Shown piece after piece: positions 57,092-64,000 of a DNA stretch of 64,000 nucleotides; position 1 is the stretch's first letter, and the number at the start of each line of letters is the position of its first letter. A model generated the notes under the pieces. The model saw nothing but the letters and a program-made list of their open reading frames with translations, was not told where the DNA came from and ran no database searches. This DNA comes from Rhabditoides inermis (lineage: Eukaryota > Nematoda > Chromadorea > Rhabditida > Rhabditidae), in NCBI GenBank assembly GCA_963966185.1, contig CAWZYM010000266.1:1-64000 (forward strand). Direction: 5' to 3'. The position numbers and the translations under genes are program-made.

Positions 57092-58099
57092 GAATTGCAT
57101 CAGAAAAAAAATTCTGGTTCAGAGTCAAATCAATTGAACATTTCGGAGTTTTACAGATATGCCTGCCAAAACGTTGTCTTACGACGACCCAAATGTATCC
57201 ATCTGTAAAAAGCTATGCAAAAGTTTAGCAGTTAAGTCGGTTTCACTCTGCACCACATTTGTCTCATTCGGTGCCATCAAAAACTGTCTTGAAAAAAAAA
57301 TTAGTTGGAATAATTTGATTTTCTCCTCCTTATGTAGTATTGAAGACAAGTAGAAGCATAAACATTAATGTTTGGAAAAATATATCAGCTGAACGAACAA
57401 ACAGAAAGCGAACAACTCCGAAAAAACTTGCCACTGTTCACTGACTCTTGTGAGTTGATACTTTAGTGACTGAATTAGAAACTGCGCTTTTTTGTAACAG
57501 TGAATGACTGAATCTCAAATACTCGTTTCAACTTTATCGATCAGTTCTCACGCCGACTGACGATCGTAGCTAGTTTTTTTTTTCATAAAGATACAGGAAA
57601 ACAAACTTTTTCATGTCAGCAAAAACTTTATTTTCTTTTTTCCCAAATCAGTTAGTTATTAATTATAATTGTTAATCTTTCACAGTCATTTTTTTTTTCG
57701 AACTCGAAACAAGAAATATAACTACATCAACGGGATTTGAAAAAATCTAAGTTAATGAAAGTGCCGCGCATTCATCAAATAATGATGATACTTCAGGAAT
57801 TCCAAACCTGATTTTTCTCGAAGTTCAAATTTTAAATGTGTTCCGCATGGCAAAAGAATCCGCACAGTATACGTGATTAAATAGCATGCTCTGTGTGAAA
57901 GCAATAACTGTTTAAACCATTGATTAATTGATTTGGAGTGTTTGTATCTTATTTTCTCGCAACCCATGTAAAAAATGATAACTTCATAAGAAAAACGTGA
58001 TGAATGTGCTGATAAAGACTAATTCAGACAATTTCAAACACTAGTGAACATCTCTCAAGAACGAATGGATTACTTTCAAGTTTTAACTAAAGAACGGTT

Positions 58100-58650
58100 C
58101 AAAATAGATGAAAAGCGCAGAAGATAGTGTACTCGGTCGGTCAGGTCCGATGCATATACCAGACAGTCACGTTTGAAATAACCTTCCCTCTGACACAATG
58201 TCTATATAAGCCGCTAGCGTTTTGTATTTAAGTGTACTTGACTAGGTTTGTACGTCTAGAGCTCTATGAGGAATAACTGGGCTTGAGATTTGTATAACTT
58301 GTGTTTGTTCTTGTCCGCACACTATACTAAGCCACTGGCAGTTTGAAATCAAAAACGTTTCAATAGTTGTGTATCTTCAATAAGTAGAACGGTTTCTGAA
58401 CTAATCTTTAAACTTGGCCCGAGAACTGGCTAACTGATATTGATATAGATATTTGCACTTGCCCTCACATTGTAGTAAGCCACTAGACATTTGTATTCGA
58501 GAACTTTTAAATAGCTTTTTGTATCTCTAGGAATGCAATGGATTACGCAAGGTTTAGCTAGATCATTGTAAAAATGGTATTCGTATTTGTCCTTACACCT
58601 TACACTCACACTACACTACAACATCGCTAGCAGTTTGCACTTGAGTATAT
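58100..58650. repeat. Dispersed block shared with 35.0-35.4 kb
   Basis: Blocks GACACAATGTCTATATAAGC, CTTGACTAGGTTTGTACGTC and ACTTGCCCTCACATTGTAGT match 35030-35430, but the first part is inverted relative to the second. Confidence 0.7.
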
Positions 58651-59425
58651 CAGTACATATATTTAGATAGTACTGTGCTAGTGAACCTTTGATTTTTTTG
58701 TTTATTCAAATTTAGTTTGAGTGTTCAAGATTAGATAACGCACTTGACAGCAGAAACTTGTGAGCAGAAACTTACATTATATATAAAAAGTACATTATAT
58801 AGTCATCACAATGTGAATGTAGTGACCTCATCTTTTTCAAGGAGGTATCGCTTTCTGGTCATGTGTAGACAATCAAATCGATAAATCGATGTGTTATAAG
58901 GTTATGACATCGCCATTTTGTCAATTTGATAATCAGAGTCTGACTATCAAGGATGTCGCCTTCTTTCTCTATCATTTTTGTCGCACAGACAACAAAAACA
59001 CATTTTATTCTTTGTTTCTCCTTTTTCTCATTGAAATCAAAACACATTTTTCACAAGTGTCAATCGTGTTTGGGTATTTATCACTCTTCGAAAAAAGTCT
59101 TCTCTTCTAATAACTTTTTATCGAATACGTGGAGTGAATAGATAATGCAACACACTTGATACGAGATAGGTTAATAGTTGTGTAGGTTAAAATGAAACAA
59201 AATTTCACTCCAATCCCAAACACTCCCCTCACTTACTACTAATTCCCACCACCAAAACAAACAAAACACAAGTCACAAAAGACAAACAAATACTGTGTGA
59301 GACACTGAACGTCGCGACAAATGGTAAGCAACGAAACGGATACGGTGGGCGGGAAGTGAGATACTACTATCACATAGACTTATGGGAATCTACTATGTGT
59401 CTGACTGTGTTGGGGCAGCTAGCAG

Positions 59426-60193
59426 CTAGAAGACGTAGGGATTGTAGAAGCAGTCTCCAGACCAGGGCGCCGCCAGCAGTGTGGGCGTGACGAGCGGGGG
59501 CGGAGCGAGCGGGTACGGGTCGACAAACTGCAAATATGTGTGTGTGTCCACTTCCCACATTGCTCATAGAGCTGTGTTTCCCGAATGACTACCACCTTGG
59601 TGAGAGGTGGACAAGAAGAGATTGTAAGGAAGTTGAAACGAAAACATTATTCTTCACGTGTTGATGAGCTGCTACTGGCGTACTCACGTTGTGGCGGGGT
59701 GCGCGGGGCGACACGCGGCGGGTCTCCTCCCTCTCCTCGGTCGGCGAGTACCTGTCCAGCGGCGGAGGCGGCGCGCAGCCGACAGGTGAGGTGGAGGGAC
59801 GGGTGGACTGAAAGCAGTCGGAGGTGGGACAGTGAGATGGTACCCGATGCTAGATGATGAACACAATCGAAGCAATAGACTACTCGAATCACGTCAGTGT
59901 TTCCAATCGGCTAGTTGGGTTAGTTAGCGCTACGGTCAGTCTCTTCAAAAGTGCGGTCAGTCTCTTCAAATCGCCCCTTTCGAAACGCTGTTTGGCCGTG
60001 TTTCGAAGAAATTTTCCGACTGACAGCTATTTGAAACGCGCCGATACTTTCGTTTTGCTACGCGCAGCATACCGGCATGACGTTAGCAGAAGCGAGGTGT
60101 GGTGGAGTCTCCCTCACAGGAGACCCCGCCGCGTGTCAACTCTCAGCGCCGTGCACCGACGAAGCGGGGGAGCACGAGTTCCTGCAAACGGGC

Positions 60194-60228
<35 letters not shown>

Positions 60229-61557
60229 ACTCACACGAGGTACTCTGCGTCGGCGCTCGGCTTGTGACTGTCGAATATGCCCCCATAGAGTTGGGAGATG
60301 AGCGGATCGGGGCGGCCGGCCGACGCGAACGTGTCACGCATACGACAGTGCTCCACCAACTGAGCACCGATCAGCTGGAACCAGGCGGCTGAGAGAGAGA
60401 GAGAGAGAGATGTGCTCACAGTGATCTGTGGCAGGAGGAAGAGCAGCTGCGAGAGTCTCTCGGCCGCCTTGAGTGGGTCGATGTCGAGATGTATGATTGC
60501 CGAGACACAGCGAGTCCGCAGCAGCGAGAGAGCGACGCGCGCCGACGATGACACGCCCGGAGTGGCTGCAATGCATAGGACGTATGTGTATCGTGTATGT
60601 ATAATACGTTAAAAGTGGCAAAAATATGACGTTCCCGCCTTTTTTCTTCGCAAACATCCGCTTTGCGAAAAGTAGCGGGAATGTCCTACCTCCAATACTT
60701 ATGCATGTATTTTTTTTATATTATGTGTCTCGAGAGCCATCACAGTCTGCTTCTATTGGACCTTTTCTATTTTATGCTCCGTCTGCCATCCCTTCTAGTA
60801 AATATAGTATCATCATACGATCGAGACGCTTGAAATCGAGTACCGGGATCGGCGATGATGACTGCTTTGAGGAGGGCGGCCTCCTTGTCCGAGAGGGAGA
60901 GGGGCGCGATGGCAGCCGACAGCTCGAGCAGCGAAAAGTGCAGCTGCGCGTTCAGCACACTGCAACAGATGAGTGGGTGAACGCATGAAGCGCAAGGACA
61001 AGAAGTTTCCAAAAAGCGTGTGTCCGAACGCATCAGAGATCGAAACGCCATACTGTGTCTTAAAAGTGTTCCAACTTGTTTTAATTGGTTGGAAGCGATT
61101 TCAGAGTGTTATAAAGCAATGTCGAAGAGGTTTCGAAAATGGTAAATATAGACTATATATATCCGAAGGCATTTTGAGATCAGTGTTTCCAAGTGAGGGC
61201 ACTCATGGTTACTCACGGACTGACGGCGTTCATTTCAAGAACAGATTTTTTTTCAAATATACCGCTATATGGCTCACGCAAACTGTCCACATGCGAAAAA
61301 AAGACGCTCGTGCGAAGAGTCGTATGAGGCTACACACTTGCACACCGACCTGTGTCCGAGCACGGCGTCGTCTCCATCCACTCGCACCTCGCCCGGCAGG
61401 AGGACGGAGGGGGACGAGGCGTGCGACGCCAGCTCGAACGCCGCCAGAGGCGCGAAGCACGCGCGAAGCACACACAGCTGGATGCAGGGGGACTGTCAGC
61501 GGGTGGTTTCGAGGTGTGAAAGCGGGGAGAAGGAAGAAATAATGACAGGTGAAACAT

Positions 61558-61603
<46 letters not shown>

Positions 61604-61808
61604 TACATAGTCGGCGGGCTGGAAGCCGTCGTCGTCGATGGCTGCCGTGGCGTGTATCCAGTCGATCGCCCAGACGAGCAGCCGTCGCTCCGCCCACGCG
61701 AGCCCCGCCTCCGTCGCGGCGTGCGTCGAGCCGTACGTGAGCTGAACAGAAATCATTACACTGTTTGTTTGTTAAGTTGAAAACAAACCCTCTTTTCCCT
61801 CTCTCTCT

Positions 61809-61849
<41 letters not shown>

Positions 61850-63968
61850 CCACCCCCCTCCCCCAACCTTGCTTCTCCACGGATCGAGCAGTGTGGGCGT
61901 GGCGAGAGCGTCCTGCAGCCAATAGACGGCGCCCGTCTGAAAACACGAGTTGTGTTTGAATAGCAATGTATTAACAATAAATTCAGATTAATTTAACATT
62001 TTAACAGAATCGTTTGACCGCTACCCCTTATTCTTCGTTACTCGTTACAAAATTAACAATGCCAAACAATTCCCCCGTAAAGTTTTCTTGATTGATTGAA
62101 TGATTGATAGTGTTCCTACCACCCCTGCAGAGTGCTCATGAATCTCTCGAATCGGGAGCTACCTCTTCTTTCTACATGTTACTATGATACTATGTATATG
62201 TAGTTGTGCTTTTCGAATCAGTGAAGCACACGAATGATTCAAATATGACGAGCACCCGATCATGTATCTATCGAAAACTCACTATATGATACAAAGTGTT
62301 TTGAAAGTCTTTCGGAGAAGCGTGGCTGTTCTGACGTGAGGTTTTCCGAGGGTCCAATTTCAGCAAAAGTTGAGTCTGTCCTCTACTATAGAATACACTT
62401 GCGTACATCCGTATGTAACTGTGAAGCATGCAACAGCGAAGTTCACATGTTGTTTCATCTATTCGAAACTGTCTTCGGACGCTTGAAAACGCGACGGAAC
62501 ACAGTGTTGCGAGAGCGTTTCGAGAACTCCCGACGAGACTGTGCACGTCTCGCTATTTCAAAACAACGCTCTCTACCGTAGTTCTCTACCACTGAACTGA
62601 AAACATGTTTGGACAACTGCAGACCATAACACGCCACAACGCCACTACAATGTCCTTTTCTGACCTTGAAATCGGCGACGGCGCCTTCTCGGGCCTGCTT
62701 GTCAGCCAGAAGCAGCGAGTTGACGAGCAGCCGAGAGTCCATCCGAGTGCGCTTAGCCGGGTCCTGCAACGAATGTTCTCTATCGGTCGCGTTCTCTCCT
62801 TCTCTAGGGCTACGGTAGAAAATGTGTTTCTCTCTCTCTCTCTCTCTCTCACTCTCTCTCTCTCTCTCTCTTTCGCGTACCATCTCATCCTCCTCCCTGG
62901 ATGGTGACTTTCTCTTCTCGCCTCGCTTCTGCTGTTGCTCCCTCTCCGGCGCACGTTCCATCCTCACCGCTGCAAGTCATCCGAGGATACGGTAGGGCTA
63001 CGGTAGCACCGTGTGTGGTATACGGTAGGACTTGCCACCGTGCAGATGCCAATGTGTCAATGAGATTCAAGATGTCTCGAATTTGAGTGTCCCTTTTCAG
63101 TTTTATGTACGTCTAGGAAGATATTCAAATGAGAATTGATATCACAGCCGGAAACCACGAAAAAGTATCACCTTTTTATCCAACGTTTCGGCACTAGGCC
63201 TTCATCAGGGATGGACAGAGGGAGATAAAAAGAGAGAGAAAGAGAGAGATAGAGATAGAGATAAAGAGGGGGAGAAAGAGAGAAAGAAACACATGTACTT
63301 TAAACTTACCGTAGCTCTTGGTAATTCTGATTTCAGGGCTATCAGTAGAGTGAGATCAAAACAAGTGCGGTGGCTAACTGAGAACTTGTTTCGTGTTTGC
63401 CGTCTAAAGTCCTTTCTCTCTCATCCCCCTCTATGTCTCTTTCTCTTTCTCTTTTTCTCTTCCCCCCCTTCTCTCTCTCACCTTCGATTCGCATTCCGGC
63501 GCTGAGGCATCGGTTGAAGCGGCAGAAGCGGCAGGTGTTGCGTCCGGCTGGAATACAAGTGTGAACCTCCCCATCTTCCACTTCCCGTCACACAATTTCG
63601 AAAAAGGTTCCACAAAAAACTGTTTTGTTATACAAACGATGGCAAAGGGTTCTCATTCGATCTTTCTGAGATTTTCTGCCAGCAAGTGTTGAGTTTGGTT
63701 CCTATATGATCGTCGCTCTTTCAACCCCACGGCAAACGACTGGTAACTGGTTTCCGAAGCGCCGCAAAAAAGACCGGCGATGAAATGCTAGTGCTAGCCT
63801 GCCGCGATCAATGACGTGATGAGAGAATGACGCGCAGTGGTCAGAGACCGCGAACACCACTCATTGCTATGGACAGCTGAAACTCATGTAATCAGTTAGA
63901 ATATGCAAATCACCGGTGATATCGCAGCGCTCTGCGTAGCGGCACGCGTACTTGCTGCCCGTCTTCAC
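59426..63968 (-). CDS. Nuclear hormone receptor (5' end beyond window)
   Basis: Minus-strand exons in phase: 63968-63914, 63547-63482, 62969-62881, 62763-62665, 61936-61868, 61741-61607, 61492-61350, 60959-60844, 60565-60235, then 60181, 59807-59688 and 59526/7-59426. The first two encode the second zinc finger (YACRYAERCDI, then RNTCRFCRFNRCLSAGM) with AVRMER after it, as in HNF4-like nematode receptors. The rest gives a ligand-binding domain (LLVWAIDWIH, QLCVLRACFAPLAAFELASH, LSLSDKEAALLKAVIIADP, ERLSQLLFLLPQI). The first zinc finger and start codon lie beyond 64 kb. The C-terminal end is uncertain. Exon 60181 stops at 60136 if read through (...ASSVHGAES); an internal GTGCAC donor instead joins it to a Pro-rich tail ending ...FYNPYVF at 59426. 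The exon 60565-60235 contains an in-frame CT microsatellite. DNA-binding transcription factor; ligand unknown. Confidence 0.8.
59932..60027. mobile_element. GCGGTCAG-family repeat copy, nuclear receptor 3' region
   Basis: Two tandem CGGTCAGTCTCTTCAAA units are followed by GTTTCGAAGAAATTTTCCGACTGACAGC, the inverted end. It lies in the intron upstream of the Pro-rich terminal exons. Confidence 0.65.
60190..60232. repeat. (CT)n microsatellite
   Basis: The tract lies between the donor of the 60565-60235 exon and the next acceptor. Confidence 0.9.
60389..60419 (-). repeat. CT microsatellite inside a nuclear receptor exon
   Basis: On the coding strand GTGAGCACA(TC)nAG looks like a perfect 31-nt intron, but removing it breaks the frame. 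Keeping it preserves one open frame that joins two ligand-binding-domain segments through VSTSLSLSLSA. Confidence 0.65.
61562..61601. repeat. (GA)n microsatellite at a splice donor
   Basis: On the receptor coding strand the CT tract starts 6 nt after the GTACGA donor of exon 61741-61607. Confidence 0.95.
61797..61850. repeat. (CT)n microsatellite
   Basis: The tract lies in the 126-bp intron downstream (coding sense) of exon 61936-61868. Confidence 0.95.
62828..62873. repeat. (CT)n microsatellite at a splice donor
   Basis: On the coding strand GA repeats begin 8 nt after the GTACGC donor of exon 62969-62881. Confidence 0.95.
63130..63295. repeat. GA-rich stretch in nuclear receptor intron
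   Basis: It begins with an inverted-like block (TTTTTATCCAACGTTTCGGCACTAGGCCTTCATCAGGGATG) reminiscent of a short repeat end and continues as (GAGA)n/(GATA)n. No exon is seen. Confidence 0.55.
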
Positions 63969-64000
63969 CTGCAATCGATAATTTCGAAAATTGAAAATCG

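Larger units (their letters stand above)
55967..59425. other. Repeat-rich intergenic region, no gene seen
   Basis: It holds a degenerate tandem repeat (56228-56650), GA microsatellites, a Helitron-like end (57062-57091) and the dispersed block at 58100-58650. The 3' end of the nuclear receptor transcript probably extends into the right edge. Confidence 0.55.

Noticed and set aside
61230..61946. 238-codon frame antisense-shifted in the nuclear receptor
   Set aside because: It reads through introns and microsatellites; the in-phase exon model with LBD motifs is in another frame.

Overview
The window looks like nuclear DNA from a nematode. Coding sequence is cut into many short exons with GT..AG introns, mostly 40-600 bp, and strong TTTTCAG-like acceptors. 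The recognisable families fit nematodes: a glycine/tyrosine-rich nlp-type antimicrobial peptide, serpentine (srx-like and srh-like) chemoreceptors, a NOAH/NompA-type PAN+ZP cuticle protein and a nuclear hormone receptor. Exons are GC-rich, while introns and intergenic DNA are AT-rich and crowded with GA/CT, CA and AT microsatellites. I cannot name the species. All gene models were built by hand from splice signals and reading-frame phase.

Layout. 1-2 kb: a GGAGAA satellite and the 3' end of an unidentified + strand gene. 2.3-3.3 kb: a head-to-head pair of nlp-type peptide genes, the left one broken by stops. 4.8-5.6 kb: a decayed srh-like receptor (- strand). 7.45-22.77 kb: a 27-exon + strand gene for a 929-residue protein (signal peptide, four PAN/apple domains, ZP domain, dibasic cleavage site, transmembrane anchor). 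Its introns hold a second broken srh-like receptor in antisense, a 2.9 kb foldback element and several small repeats. 22.8-28.8 kb: retroelement fragments, a partial duplication and a 3.2 kb near-perfect inverted-repeat element. 28.9-52 kb: three related units on the - strand, each a small secreted-peptide gene (or relic) followed by a 10-exon srx-like receptor. All three receptors look intact, but only the first peptide gene does. The first and third units are near-identical over several kb and differ by clean insertions, which shows where mobile elements landed. Between units 1 and 2, on the + strand, lie a seven-exon gene of unknown function and a four-exon gene resembling the C-terminal part of a transposase-derived protein family. 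53.8-56 kb: a second foldback element related to the 25.6-28.8 kb one. 56-59.4 kb: repeats. 59.4-64 kb: a - strand nuclear hormone receptor whose 5' end lies beyond the window.

The products suit a nematode epidermal/sensory setting: a secreted epithelial peptide, an apical matrix protein, chemoreceptors and a nuclear receptor. Nothing shows they form one pathway. The most distinctive architecture is the repeated secreted-peptide plus chemoreceptor unit and the family of long hairpin-forming elements.
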